Source: Paracnuella aquatica
GTDB lineage: Bacteria; Bacteroidota; Bacteroidia; Chitinophagales; Chitinophagaceae
NCBI RefSeq assembly: GCF_003332885.2
Contig: NZ_QOWJ01000011.1
Coordinates: 1-64,000, forward strand
DNA: 64,000 bases
Direction: 5' to 3'
Of this stretch, positions 8,162 to 17,478 are shown in pieces. Below the pieces are notes generated by a model. That model did not search any database. It saw only the letters and a program-made list of their open reading frames with translations, and was not told the origin of the DNA. The translations under genes were made by a program, and so were the position numbers. Numbering within the stretch: the first letter of the stretch is position 1; each line of letters begins with the position of its first letter.

Positions 8162-8770
8162 ATGAAAAATATACTCCTGGCATGCGTGCTGGCTTTTGCC
8201 TGCACGGCCTGCTCCAAAGGCAACGACCCGTTGCCGGCACCACCTGATGAAAGCGGGCCGGTAACAACCGTTGCACCGGCAACCTCCACTGTTTATACCA
8301 TCAAAAAAGGCGAGCACAGCAGCGACGGAGCTATGCTAAACTGGATTGATACTGCGGCGATGCATTTTTCGGTGCGCTTTGATAGTTCGGCCGTGTACAC
8401 CACGCAGGACAAGCAAAACCAGTACGACATCAACAAGCTCTATGGCTTTGCCGACAATGGTGCGCAGCACCACCAGTACAGTGCCCGCTTTGGCTGGCGC
8501 TGGAGTGGCGCTGCGCTGCGGTTGTTTGCTTATGTGTACAACGCCGGTGTGCGGCAGGAGGCGGAACTGACCACCGTGCCCATCGGCCCATGGATACAAT
8601 GCGCCATCAGCGTGCAGGGCAATGAGTATGTTTTTGTGGTGAACGACCTGGTGCGTACCATGCCCCGAACGAGCACTACACCAAAGGCTGCGGGCTATAT
8701 GCTCTATCCTTATTTCGGCGGCGATGAAGTGGCGCCGCATGATGTGCGGATTGAAATACGGAACCGGTGA
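8162..8770 (+). CDS. Lipoprotein of unknown function
   Basis: A 202-residue protein with a type II signal peptide (lipobox CTAC, about residues 14-17) followed by a Pro/Ser/Thr-rich tether (about 20-45). The mature part is rich in aromatic and beta-forming residues (FSVRFDSSAVYTT, RFGWRWSGAALRLFAYVY, WIQCAISVQGNEYVFVV) and resembles a beta-sandwich of the concanavalin or carbohydrate-binding kind, though no family could be assigned. It is probably anchored in the outer membrane. It stands alone between divergent mutL and the mre cluster. Confidence 0.65.
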   Translation: MKNILLACVLAFACTACSKGNDPLPAPPDESGPVTTVAPATSTVYTIKKGEHSSDGAMLNWIDTAAMHFSVRFDSSAVYTTQDKQNQYDINKLYGFADNGAQHHQYSARFGWRWSGAALRLFAYVYNAGVRQEAELTTVPIGPWIQCAISVQGNEYVFVVNDLVRTMPRTSTTPKAAGYMLYPYFGGDEVAPHDVRIEIRNR

Positions 8771-9564
8771 TTTGTATGATTAAGAAGGATTGAAAGGATG
8801 GGGGTGTGGCGGTGAAGCTTTTTCGATTTATGGGTTGGGAAAAGACAAGATGTAGGCTTGATCATTTGAACAAATGCAGAAGAACGAATGCAATTTCAAC
8901 CTTCGGCGGCCAATCATAAAAATCCTTGCTAATCCCACAAATCACTGGTTAAAAGAATGGGCGATGAGAAAAACTCATCGCCCTTGGTGTTCATCATACG
9001 TTAGCAACAAGTGCCGTTACCCACCAAAATTCACCGATCCGAGCTTCACAGGGCCGATCGTGCACTGTTACATCGTTGATGCTTTTTGCCAGAACCCGCT
9101 GCCTCATAACCAAACACCACATCTGCGGGGCTCCAGCATTTATATAAGGGTTTATTAAACGCTTCTGTTTTCCTCATATTTTACGATTACCGTGCCAAAA
9201 CTACCCGTTGCGGTAACAAAATTTTTACCCGCATGGATGGGCTTGTTGTGACGGCGGTTCCGGCGGGAAAGCTGCGGCAATTTTAATCAATGGGCTGAAA
9301 AGGATCAGGTGCTGTGCTGGGTAAGGGTGGGGAAATAAGGCTGCAAATGGGCTGTGGCGGGACATGTTTTACAACAAACGTTGGTGCGTGGGGCGGATTG
9401 GGAGGCGTTGGCAAAATGGCATTTAGCCTAAATGCCTGTTGAAAAACTGGTTTTGGAAACCATTTCCCCGCCTTGTCCAAAATATAAATAGCGGGTGCCA
9501 CAATAATCCGCTTTGGGTGCCGTTTTCGGGGCCGGAAGTCTCAAAACATAGGCTCAGTTTTTAC
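8771..9564. other. Long intergenic region before mreB
   Basis: About 800 bases. Open frames at 8874-9158 (+) and 9283-9501 (-) show no recognisable domain, odd residue composition and no start context, so I do not call them. Apart from the hairpin at 8959-8983 and the promoter just before mreB, nothing is seen. Confidence 0.5.
8959..8983. terminator. Hairpin, possible terminator
   Basis: GGGCGATGAG-AAAAA-CTCATCGCCC, a perfect 10-bp stem with a 5-base loop, about 190 bases after the lipoprotein gene. The following sequence has only a short T-run, so termination is plausible but not certain. Confidence 0.45.
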
Positions 9565-9596
9565 TTTGTCGGTTCGGATTATTTCCAGCAACTTTG
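9565..9596 (+). promoter_or_regulatory. Candidate promoter of the mre cluster
   Basis: TTTG at 9565-9568, a 20-base spacer, then CAACTTTG at 9589-9596 (seven of eight matches to TAnnTTTG). Transcription would start near 9603, giving a short leader before the mreB ATG at 9641. Confidence 0.4.
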
Positions 9597-9640
9597 CACA
9601 CATTCCATCAAAAACACCCCCAAATCCAATAAAGAGCAGC

Positions 9641-10666
9641 ATGGGACTTTTTAACTGGTTTACGCAGGAGATAGCGATTGACCTAGGAACAGCAAATACC
9701 CTCATCATTCATAACGACGAAGTAGTGGTAAACGAACCGTCGATTGTTGCCCTCAACCGCAACAACCCCAAAGAAGTACTGGCCGTGGGCAAACGTGCCC
9801 TGATGATGCATGAGAAGACGCATGAAAGCATTCGTACCATCCGCCCCCTGAAAGACGGGGTGATCGCCGATTTCAACGCAGCCGAACTGATGCTGCGCGA
9901 AATGATCAAGATGGTGTACCCGAAGAAACCCCTTTTCCCGCCCAGCTGGCGCATGATGATCTGCATTCCCTCTTCCATCACGGAAGTGGAAAAGCGGGCC
10001 GTTCGCGACTCGGCCGAGCAGGCAGGCGCTAAGGAAGTGTACCTCATCCACGAGCCTATGGCAGCGGCCCTGGGTATTGGCATTGATGTTGAAGAGCCCG
10101 TGGGCAACATGATCATCGACATTGGCGGTGGCACCACCGGCATTACCGTAATTGCCCTGGCAGGTATCGTTTGCGACCAAAGCATCCGCATTGCCGGCGA
10201 CGAATTTACCGCCGACATTATGGAAGCCCTGCGCCGCTACCACTCGCTGCTGATTGGCGAACGTACCGCCGAGCAGATCAAGATCCAGATCGGTGCCGCC
10301 TCTAAAGACCTTGACAACCCACCCGATGACCTTCCCGTAAACGGCCGCGACCTGGTGACCGGTATTCCCAAGCAGATCTTTGTGGGCTACCAGGAAATTG
10401 CCGAAGCCCTGGACAAAAGCATCTTTAAAATTGAAGAAGCCATCCTGAAGGCGCTGGAACAAACCCCGCCCGAGCTGGCTGCCGATATTTACCGCCGTGG
10501 CCTGTACCTCACCGGCGGTGGTGCCCTGCTGAAAGGCCTGGATAAGCGCCTAAGCCAAAAGATCAAGCTGCCCGTGCATGTAGCCGACGATCCGCTGAAA
10601 AGCGTGGTGCGTGGTACCGGCCTGGCCCTCAAAAACTACGAACGCTATCCTTTTGTAATGCGATAG
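9641..10666 (+). CDS. mreB: Rod shape-determining protein MreB
   Basis: A 341-residue bacterial actin homologue that forms filaments under the inner membrane and guides the elongation machinery for peptidoglycan. It has the actin-fold phosphate loops (IAIDLGTANTLI near the start; IIDIGGGTTGITV near residue 160) and the adenosine motif LTGGGALLKGLDK near 290. The start at 9641 gives the usual MGLFNWFTQ N-terminus with its membrane-associating amphipathic segment; an in-frame ATG 25 codons upstream would add an unrelated extension. The purine-rich AAAGAGCAGC precedes the ATG. It is the first gene of mreB-mreC-mreD. Confidence 0.97.
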   Translation: MGLFNWFTQEIAIDLGTANTLIIHNDEVVVNEPSIVALNRNNPKEVLAVGKRALMMHEKTHESIRTIRPLKDGVIADFNAAELMLREMIKMVYPKKPLFPPSWRMMICIPSSITEVEKRAVRDSAEQAGAKEVYLIHEPMAAALGIGIDVEEPVGNMIIDIGGGTTGITVIALAGIVCDQSIRIAGDEFTADIMEALRRYHSLLIGERTAEQIKIQIGAASKDLDNPPDDLPVNGRDLVTGIPKQIFVGYQEIAEALDKSIFKIEEAILKALEQTPPELAADIYRRGLYLTGGGALLKGLDKRLSQKIKLPVHVADDPLKSVVRGTGLALKNYERYPFVMR

Positions 10667-10673
10667 AGCTATT

Positions 10674-10749
10674 GGCCATTAGCGATTAGCTTTTAGCCGG
10701 AGCCGCAAAAATGGTTTGGGTTAAAAGCTAATGGCTGATAGCTAATAGC
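10674..10749. repeat. Imperfect palindrome between mreB and mreC
   Basis: Blocks made of TTAGC/GCTAA units (for example GATTAGCTTTTA near 10687 and TAAAAGCTAATGG near 10722) form an imperfect long hairpin inside the mre operon. It may act as a processing or stabilising structure, or be a simple dispersed repeat. Confidence 0.5.
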
Positions 10750-10763
10750 TAACAGCTGCTCCC

Positions 10764-11633
10764 ATGCGCAACATTTTCCTTTTTATTCGCCGCTACTTTG
10801 TGCTGCTGAGCTTTCTGGTGCTCCAGGGTATTGCTTTGTGGATGTTGTTTACCTACAACCGGTTTCACCAGGCAGTGGGCATGGGCGTGGCTTCCGAAAT
10901 CACCGGCTCGGTCAATGCACAGGTGGACAAGGTGGACGACTATTTTCACCTACGGCAGGAAAACCTGCGGGTGCACCGAGTGAACGACTCCTTGCTGAAC
11001 CTGGTGCGCACCAATTTTACCCCCGTTGATACAACGGCACGCCAGATAGCCGACACCTTGCGCATTACCGATATGACGCGGCAGGTGCGGCGCTACCTGT
11101 GGCGCCCCGCTAAGGTGGTGTACAACTCGGTAAACTTTGAACGAAATTACCTGCAGCTGAACCGAGGTGCCAAAGAAGGCATTGCCGAAAACATGGCGGT
11201 GCTCAACTCCGACGGCTCACTGGTAGGCCTGGTGGTGGGCACCAGCAACAACTTTAGCCAGGTAATGAGCCTGCTGCATGTGCAAAGCCGGGTACCCGCA
11301 TCCTTAAAAAACAGCAATGTGTTTGGCACCATCGAATGGAACGCCAAAGATCCCAGGTTGCTGCTGCTGAAAGGTATATCAAGGGATGTAAAAGTAAAAC
11401 GCGGCGACTCGGTGCTGACTTCCATTTATTCGTACAACTATCCTCCGGGTTTTTTAATTGGACGCATTGCTAAAATTGACGAAGACAAGGCTTCCGGGTT
11501 TTATATTTTACAGGTACGCACCGCCGTTAATTTCAATGCCGTGCAACAGGTATTTGTAGTAGAAAACCTGCAGCGTGCCGAGCAGCTGAAACTGGAAGAA
11601 GACACAAGGAAAAAAATGGAGCAGAAGAAATAG
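10764..11633 (+). CDS. mreC: Rod shape-determining protein MreC
   Basis: A 289-residue bitopic protein: a short cytoplasmic tail, one membrane segment (FVLLSFLVLQGIALWMLF, about 12-29), a periplasmic coiled region, and the MreC double beta-barrel core (from NFERNYLQLNRGAKEGI to NAVQQVFVVE). MreC links MreB to the periplasmic penicillin-binding proteins of the elongasome. The C-terminus ends in a Lys/Glu-rich helix (LKLEEDTRKKMEQKK). It follows mreB by 97 bases that contain a palindrome, and belongs to the mre operon. Confidence 0.95.
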   Translation: MRNIFLFIRRYFVLLSFLVLQGIALWMLFTYNRFHQAVGMGVASEITGSVNAQVDKVDDYFHLRQENLRVHRVNDSLLNLVRTNFTPVDTTARQIADTLRITDMTRQVRRYLWRPAKVVYNSVNFERNYLQLNRGAKEGIAENMAVLNSDGSLVGLVVGTSNNFSQVMSLLHVQSRVPASLKNSNVFGTIEWNAKDPRLLLLKGISRDVKVKRGDSVLTSIYSYNYPPGFLIGRIAKIDEDKASGFYILQVRTAVNFNAVQQVFVVENLQRAEQLKLEEDTRKKMEQKK

Positions 11634-11634
11634 G

Positions 11635-11761
11635 GAAGACGGCAGTCCGAAGTCGGATGACCGAAGACGGAAGTCGGCAACACATTAAAGCAAGATGGTA
11701 AATAAGAAAAATTTTAGCGCTTCAGAAAAGTTGTCGGACCGCGGACTTCCGTTTTCCGACT
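11635..11761. repeat. CCGAAGTCGG-family inverted repeats (locus 1)
   Basis: Copies at 11635-11677 (CAGTCCGAAGTCGGATGACC with a further GAAGTCGG) and, inverted, at 11733-11761 (CGGACTTCCG) lie between mreC and mreD. The same family occurs near 17.8-18.2 kb and 54.0-54.1 kb, each time as an inverted pair. Confidence 0.75.
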
Positions 11762-11795
11762 GCTATCAACTACCAACTATCAACTGTCAACAACC

Positions 11796-12332
11796 TTGAG
11801 CGATTTAGTCAGAAATATCATTCGCCTCGCTGTGTTCATTTTTGTACAGGCATTTATCCTGAACAAAGTGCCCAACCTGCATCGCTTTGTGGTGCCTTAT
11901 ATTTATTTCCTGTTCATTTTGTGGCTGCCGTTTACCACGCCGCGGCTTACGCTGCTGGCGCTTGGTTTTATCACCGGCTTGTCGCTGGATTATTTTAAAA
12001 TGACCCCCGGCCTGCACACTGCGGCCTGCTTGCTCATTGCGTATGTGCGGCCATTCATCATCACGCTGCTGTCGCCCAAAGAAGCCACCGAATTTACTTT
12101 TCGCGAACCCTCGCCAAGGGCCATGGGCTGGAGCTCGTACATGGTGTATGCATTTATACTAACGCTGTTGCACCACCTGTATCTTACCTTTTTGGAGTGG
12201 CTCGATTTCGGCTCGCTGCTTGACCTGCTCATTAAAGTAGGCGCCACCACGGCCATTTCCATGCTGCTCATTGTTACCACCGAAGTGTTGTTTCCCCGCA
12301 AGCTCAAGTTCCGCACCAATACGGCGGCGTAA
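11796..12332 (+). CDS. mreD: Rod shape-determining protein MreD
   Basis: A 178-residue polytopic inner-membrane protein with about five hydrophobic segments, in the position and size of MreD. The pieces NKVPNLHRFVVPYIYFLFILWLP and LDYFKMTPGLHTAACLL correspond to the family's conserved first loops. It begins with a TTG codon (11796); no ATG gives the N-terminal hydrophobic segment. With MreB and MreC it completes the elongasome scaffold. No mrdA/pbp2 or rodA follows within the window; instead a peptidoglycan-type hydrolase fusion comes next. Confidence 0.88.
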   Translation: MSDLVRNIIRLAVFIFVQAFILNKVPNLHRFVVPYIYFLFILWLPFTTPRLTLLALGFITGLSLDYFKMTPGLHTAACLLIAYVRPFIITLLSPKEATEFTFREPSPRAMGWSSYMVYAFILTLLHHLYLTFLEWLDFGSLLDLLIKVGATTAISMLLIVTTEVLFPRKLKFRTNTAA

Positions 12333-12491
12333 AGGCAATGGTTAAAAATAGACCGCAGCTGTTTCTGGTCTTTACGCCATTTGCCGGCAAGGGTTGTTTG
12401 CAGCACGGCAATAATTGTTAAAAGGAACTGGGCTCAATTTTCATCCACCCCTGCTTTGCCTTAACTTGTGCTGCACATCACCCTATAGGAT

Positions 12492-15422
12492 ATGAAGCAT
12501 TTGTTTGGAGCCCTGTGTTCGTTATTGATTATTGGTGCTGCCCAGGCGCAGCAAAACCATGCGCAAAAAGCCTGGGTCGATTCTGTTTTCCGATCCCTGA
12601 CGCCGCAGCAAAAAATTGCGCAGCTCATGGTCATCAGGGCGCACAGCAACCTGGGTGCCGATCATGTGGCTGGTGTACAAAACCTGATCCGCCAATACAA
12701 TGTGGGTGCCCTTTGCTTTTTCCAGGGCGGGCCGGTGCGGCAGGCTAATCTTACCAACCTCTACCAATCCATGGCGCAAACGCCGCTGCTGGTGACCATT
12801 GATGGTGAGTGGGGCTTGGCCATGCGCCTCGATTCCATCACTCGTTTTCCCTACCAGTCAACCATGGGTGCGGTCACCGATTCTTCCATCATCTACCAAA
12901 TGGGTGGGGCCGTGGGCCGGCAAATGAAACGCATGGGCGTGCATGTAAACTATGGCCCCGATGTGGACGTAAACAACAATCCCAACAACCCGGTGATTGG
13001 GTTCCGTTCTTTTGGTGAAAACAAAGAGCAGGTGGCCCGCCACGGTGTGGCTTATATGAAGGGCATGCAGGATGCAGGCATTATGGCCACGGCTAAACAT
13101 TTTCCCGGCCATGGAGATACCGAGGTGGACTCGCATTACGACCTGCCGGTGATCAATAAAACAAGGGCGCAGCTCGATTCGCTGGAGCTTTACCCGTTCC
13201 GCAAATTGCTGGAGGCTGGTGTGGGCAGTGTGATGATTGCCCACTTGTTTATTCCCGCTATTGACAATACAGCCAACCGGCCCACTTCGCTTTCGGCAAA
13301 AGCAGTGAACGGCATCCTGCGCGATGAACTGGGCTACGACGGGCTTGTATTTACCGATGGCCTGGAAATGAAAGGCGTAACCAAATTTTTCCCCGCAGGC
13401 GAAGCAGCCGTGCAGGCTTTGCTTGCCGGCAACGATATGTTGTGCCTGCCCGACGATGTGCCCGCCGCCATCAAAGCCGTGGAAGCGGCGCTGAAAAAGA
13501 AAACACTGAAATGGAAAGACATCGATGAAAAAGTGCACCGGGTGCTGGAAGCCAAATACCGGTTGGGCCTGCACAGCCCGCAGGTGGTGGCCACCGAAAA
13601 CCTGGTAGCCGACCTCAACAGCGAAACGGCAAAAGTCAGCGAACTCATTGCCCGCAATGCGTTTACCGTGCTGCGCAACGATGATATGCTGTTGCCGCTG
13701 GCCCGCTTCAACCGCCAGAAAAAGATCGCGTATGTGGGCCTGGGCGCCACTGCACCCACCGCATTTGGCAACCGCCTGCAAGCTGATTTTGGCGCCGATA
13801 CTTTTTACTTAACCTACAAAGCCACCGCCGCACAGGCCGATGCTATTCTTGCAAAAATCGACACGGCTAAATACGCTGCCATCGTGGTGGGCGTGCACAA
13901 TTACAGCCAGCGGCCCGCCAATAATTTTGGCCTGAGCGCTCCTGCGTTGAAATTGTGGAATGCGGTAAACAAGGATACCACTTCTGTAACGATATTGTTT
14001 GGCAATGCCTACGCCGCCCGCAATTTTTGCGCGGCCCGCAACATGGCAGCCGCCTACCAGGATGATGTCATTTCGCAGGAGGCGGCAGCCGATTTTATGA
14101 TGGGCCGGTTCCCGGCAAAAGGCAAGCTGCCCGTAACGGTGTGCAACTTTGGCGCGGGCTCGGGCCTGGCGGTGAGCAATCTTTTTTCGGCAGGCTTTGG
14201 TCCGCAGTGGCTGGCGGTCGATTCGATTGTTCGAGACGGCTTGGCCCGCAGGGCATATCCCGGCGCACAGGTTATTGCGCTGCACAAAGGCGTGGTAAAA
14301 TACCACAAAACCTTTGGCCGCTTTGAGTTTGACGAAGCCTCGCAGCCTGTGTTGTTTGAAAGCATTTACGACGTGGCGTCGGTTACCAAAACATCGGCTA
14401 CCACGCTGGCCGTGATGAAGCTGTGGGAAGAAGGCAAGCTGGACCTGAACAAAACGCTGGGCGACTACCTGCCCATTGCCGCAGGCACCGATAAAGCTGC
14501 ACTTACACTGAAAGATGTGCTGCTGCACCAGGCCGGTCTCAACCCGTTTATTTCTTTTTATAAAGAAACTATTGATAAATCGGGGAAGCCCGCCGACTCG
14601 CTGTACCGCACCGCGCTGGAGCCGGGATACAATATTCCGGTGGCCCGCAACCTGTACCTGCGCAGCGATTGGAACGATACGATGCTGCTGCGCATCATGC
14701 AAAGCAAATTGGGCGCACCGGGTAAATATGTGTACAGCGACAACGATTTTATTTTACTGGGCAAAATTGTAGAAGCCGTTAGCGGCCAGCGACTGGACCA
14801 GTACACGTATTACACTTTTTACAAACCAATGGGCCTGGCCACTACGGGCTTCCGTGCCGGCGAACGCTTTGGCGTGGAGCGGGTAGTGCCCACTGAAAAT
14901 GAAAAATGGTTTCGGCGCCAGATGCTCCGTGGCACCGTGCACGACGAAGGCGCTGCGCTGTTTGGCGGCATCTCGGGGCATGCGGGCCTTTTTTCCAATG
15001 CCTACGATTTAGGCGTGCTATACCAAATGCTGCTGCAGGGCGGCGAGTGGAATGGCAAACGATATTTTAAGCCCGAAACCATTGCATATTTTACCGATTA
15101 CCACAGCAACATCAGCCGCCGTGGGCTTGGTTTTGACAAACCCGAAAAAGACAACGCAGTGCGCAAAGAGCCCTATCCATCGCAGTTTGCATCGCCCAAA
15201 ACCTACGGCCACACCGGCTTTACCGGCACCTGTGTGTGGGTGGATCCGGCATCGGAGTTGGTGTATGTGTTTTTAAGCAATCGGGTGTATAACACGCGGG
15301 ATAATAATTTGCTGTCGCAACTGAGCATCCGCGGAAAAATAATGGATGCCATTTACCGGGCATTGCAGTACGAACAAACTCCTACACCGGTGCCGATGCA
15401 GGCCGCTGCTGTGATGCAGTAA
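12492..15422 (+). CDS. Secreted GH3 glycosidase fused to a beta-lactamase-fold serine hydrolase
   Basis: A 976-residue two-enzyme protein with a signal peptide (cleavage near AQAQ, residue 20). The N-terminal half is a glycoside hydrolase family 3 domain of the NagZ-like type: KHFPGHGDTEVDSH at about 202-215 supplies the His/Asp acid-base pair, and D289 in FTDGLEM is the expected nucleophile. The C-terminal domain (about 575-960) is class C beta-lactamase-like: S630-x-x-K633 (SVTK), a YSD motif at 748 where YxN is usual, and HTG at 907. Such fusions are known in Bacteroidota and probably trim N-acetylglucosamine and peptides from cell-wall fragments in the periplasm. The position just after mreBCD fits a cell-wall role. 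The ATG at 12492 gives an ordinary signal peptide. Confidence 0.93.
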   Translation: MKHLFGALCSLLIIGAAQAQQNHAQKAWVDSVFRSLTPQQKIAQLMVIRAHSNLGADHVAGVQNLIRQYNVGALCFFQGGPVRQANLTNLYQSMAQTPLLVTIDGEWGLAMRLDSITRFPYQSTMGAVTDSSIIYQMGGAVGRQMKRMGVHVNYGPDVDVNNNPNNPVIGFRSFGENKEQVARHGVAYMKGMQDAGIMATAKHFPGHGDTEVDSHYDLPVINKTRAQLDSLELYPFRKLLEAGVGSVMIAHLFIPAIDNTANRPTSLSAKAVNGILRDELGYDGLVFTDGLEMKGVTKFFPAGEAAVQALLAGNDMLCLPDDVPAAIKAVEAALKKKTLKWKDIDEKVHRVLEAKYRLGLHSPQVVATENLVADLNSETAKVSELIARNAFTVLRNDDMLLPLARFNRQKKIAYVGLGATAPTAFGNRLQADFGADTFYLTYKATAAQADAILAKIDTAKYAAIVVGVHNYSQRPANNFGLSAPALKLWNAVNKDTTSVTILFGNAYAARNFCAARNMAAAYQDDVISQEAAADFMMGRFPAKGKLPVTVCNFGAGSGLAVSNLFSAGFGPQWLAVDSIVRDGLARRAYPGAQVIALHKGVVKYHKTFGRFEFDEASQPVLFESIYDVASVTKTSATTLAVMKLWEEGKLDLNKTLGDYLPIAAGTDKAALTLKDVLLHQAGLNPFISFYKETIDKSGKPADSLYRTALEPGYNIPVARNLYLRSDWNDTMLLRIMQSKLGAPGKYVYSDNDFILLGKIVEAVSGQRLDQYTYYTFYKPMGLATTGFRAGERFGVERVVPTENEKWFRRQMLRGTVHDEGAALFGGISGHAGLFSNAYDLGVLYQMLLQGGEWNGKRYFKPETIAYFTDYHSNISRRGLGFDKPEKDNAVRKEPYPSQFASPKTYGHTGFTGTCVWVDPASELVYVFLSNRVYNTRDNNLLSQLSIRGKIMDAIYRALQYEQTPTPVPMQAAAVMQ

Positions 15423-15442
15423 ATGCAAGCAAAATTTATAGA

Positions 15443-15472
15443 AAAAGCCCGTAGCCATGGCCACGGGCTTTT
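15443..15472 (+). terminator. Rho-independent terminator of the GH3 fusion gene
   Basis: AAAAGCCCGT at 15443-15452 pairs with ACGGGCTTTT at 15463-15472 around a loop that is itself partly self-complementary. It lies 20 bases after the stop codon. Confidence 0.85.
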
Positions 15473-15642
15473 GTATGTTTGTTAGTCCCTTATTGGCCCG
15501 CCAAAGGCTTACACATAACAAGCACTTTTGGCTGTTCCAAATACATACTTCTTTACGGCACCGATAACTAACGGTATCGCCGCATTAAGCGGAACGACAA
15601 CGTTAAAAGTAGCTGGGTAAAAGAGAATAACTGCAATAGCAT

Positions 15643-15828
15643 TTAATCCAGATTGATGCCGCCACCTCCCCACAGGCCAAAGGCCCGCAGCAGCCACAGC
15701 ACCACGGCAATTACCACTACTATATTCAGGATTTGCTTGATCTTGTAATCCATCGGGATAAATCGGTTGATGAGCCAAAGCACCACGCCTACAATAATCA
15801 GGATGATGACTACGTTTACCAGGGTCAT
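15643..15828 (-). CDS. Small membrane protein, Thivi_2564-like family
   Basis: A 61-residue protein with two membrane helices (about 3-20 and 34-51) joined by NRFIPMDYKIKQILN. The motif IPMDxKIKxILNIVVVIAV is typical of the widespread small Thivi_2564-type membrane proteins, whose function is unknown. The C-terminus is a short GGGGINLD tail. It is transcribed alone, facing the GH3 fusion gene. Confidence 0.75.
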   Translation of the reverse strand: MTLVNVVIILIIVGVVLWLINRFIPMDYKIKQILNIVVVIAVVLWLLRAFGLWGGGGINLD

Positions 15829-15925
15829 AAATTTTATTTTTTAGGTTTAAAATGGTTCGCCAGCACCTATGCAAAAGGAATGCTAAGCGGGCCGCCCCAA
15901 TGTTGCCGCATTTTTGGGCAACAAA

Positions 15926-15954
15926 AAAGGCTGACGGCATAACCGTTAGCCTTT
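15926..15954 (-). terminator. Terminator of ricT
   Basis: AAAGGCTGACGG at 15926-15937 and CCGTTAGCCTTT at 15943-15954 form a 12-bp stem with one G-T pair, followed on the minus strand by a T-run. It sits just after the ricT stop. Confidence 0.8.
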
Positions 15955-15969
15955 TCCAAAACATTTTTA

Positions 15970-17478
15970 TCAGGACCCTTTTTCCGGCGACTCGGGCGGC
16001 TTGTTGCCTTGCGGTGGTCGCGGTTCGCGGGGTGGGCGTTGCTGCTGCCCGCCGCCACCTTGACCTCCGGGCCGTGGCGGTCGATTGTCCCTGCGCTGTC
16101 CGCCGCCCTGGTTGCCTTGTGGCCCACCGGGTTTGGGACCTTGCGGGGGCAGTTGCTTTTGGCCCCCCTGCTGTCCTTGTGGCCGTGGCGTGTACTGCTG
16201 ACCTTGTGGCTTTTGGCCCTGCTGGGCTCCTTTTTCGCGTTGCGGCGGGCGGGTGGCTTGTGGTTTATCAGGCGTGGGACCGCCTTCGTTCCGGCGTTCG
16301 GGGCGTTGTACGGGCCGTTGCTGGCCGCCGCCCTGGCGCTGTTGCTGGCCCTGCCGGTCGGAGTGGCGTTGCTGCTTGCGTTTTTTATCGGCTTTTTCCA
16401 AGCTGCGCAGGCTGATCTGGCCCACTACATCCACAAACTCGGGTTCGGCTTCTTTGGGTTTACCCGAAACCACTTCTACGGCTTCCAGCTCTTCGGGCAC
16501 TTCGTTGCGCATGTTCAGCGACCTGATTTTCCGTACCCTTTCGATGGTAACGGGGTATTGCTTGTTGCTGTTGGGCAGCACATACCACATCAGGTTTTTG
16601 AAAATATCTTTTTTAATAAGTGTGGCCGTACCGGCTGCCACCTGCAGCATATCGGCGTTTTCCGGAAAACCCTGCAGCGCATCGAGGTAGGTATCCAACT
16701 CGTAGTTGAGGCAGCATTTGAGGCGTCCGCACTGGCCGCTCAATTTGGTTTGGTTGATGGACAGGTTTTGGTAGCGGGCGGCGGCGGTGTTTACCGACTT
16801 AAAATCGGTAAGCCAGGTGGCGCAGCACAGCTCGCGGCCGCAGGAGCCGATGCCGCCAACTTTGGCGCTTTCCTGCCGGGCACCGATCTGGCGCATTTCC
16901 ACTTTTACCTTAAACTCCGATGCGTATACTTTGATGAGTTCGCGAAAATCCACGCGGTCGTCGGCGATGTAAAAGAAGGTTGCTTTTTTACCGTCGGCCT
17001 GTATTTCCACCTCGCTGATCTTCATGTTGAGGCGCAACTGGCGGGCAATGGCGCGGCTGCGGATAATGGCTTCCGGCTCGCGGGCCTTATTCTGGCGCAG
17101 CAGCTCCAGGTCGCGGTCGGTGGCGCGGCGCAGGATGCGCTTCATTTCGGGATGCTGTTCGTCCACCCCTTTTTTCTTGAGTTGTATCCGCACAATCTCG
17201 CCGGTTAGCGATACTTCGCCTACGTCGAAACCAGCCACACCTTCAACGGCGATGAGGTCGCCTTTTTCAAATTGCTGCAGGGTGCTGTTTCGGTAAAAGT
17301 CTTTGCGGCTGCCTTGGTTGAAGCTAACTTCCACCACGCGGCAGGCCACGTCGGCATCGCTAATCGGCAGGTTGACAAGCCAGTCGTATGTGTTCATCCG
17401 GTTGCACCCGCCGGTGCTGCATCCGCCATTGCTTTTGCAGCCGTTGGGTTTCCCCGTTCCACAAGATCCACATCCCAT
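15970..17478 (-). CDS. ricT: PSP1-domain protein RicT
   Basis: A 502-residue PSP1-domain protein. The N-terminus is cysteine-rich (MGCGSCGTGKPNGCKSNGG), and the core has the conserved cysteines of iron-sulfur binding RicT/YaaT proteins (GGIGSCGRELCCATWL and SGQCGRLKCCLNYE). In Bacillus, RicT acts with RicA and RicF on RNA processing by RNase Y; the role in Bacteroidota is not settled. The last ~150 residues are a low-complexity tail rich in Gln, Gly, Pro and Arg, likely disordered and possibly RNA-binding. holB lies next on the same strand, a pairing also seen in Firmicutes. Confidence 0.88.
   Translation of the reverse strand: MGCGSCGTGKPNGCKSNGGCSTGGCNRMNTYDWLVNLPISDADVACRVVEVSFNQGSRKDFYRNSTLQQFEKGDLIAVEGVAGFDVGEVSLTGEIVRIQLKKKGVDEQHPEMKRILRRATDRDLELLRQNKAREPEAIIRSRAIARQLRLNMKISEVEIQADGKKATFFYIADDRVDFRELIKVYASEFKVKVEMRQIGARQESAKVGGIGSCGRELCCATWLTDFKSVNTAAARYQNLSINQTKLSGQCGRLKCCLNYELDTYLDALQGFPENADMLQVAAGTATLIKKDIFKNLMWYVLPNSNKQYPVTIERVRKIRSLNMRNEVPEELEAVEVVSGKPKEAEPEFVDVVGQISLRSLEKADKKRKQQRHSDRQGQQQRQGGGQQRPVQRPERRNEGGPTPDKPQATRPPQREKGAQQGQKPQGQQYTPRPQGQQGGQKQLPPQGPKPGGPQGNQGGGQRRDNRPPRPGGQGGGGQQQRPPREPRPPQGNKPPESPEKGS

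Noticed and set aside
8990-9120. A possible tRNA-like segment in the long gap
   Set aside because: No cloverleaf arms or T-loop sequence could be drawn.
8874-9158. A 94-residue plus-strand frame in the gap before mreB
   Set aside because: No signal peptide, motif or codon pattern like the neighbouring genes.
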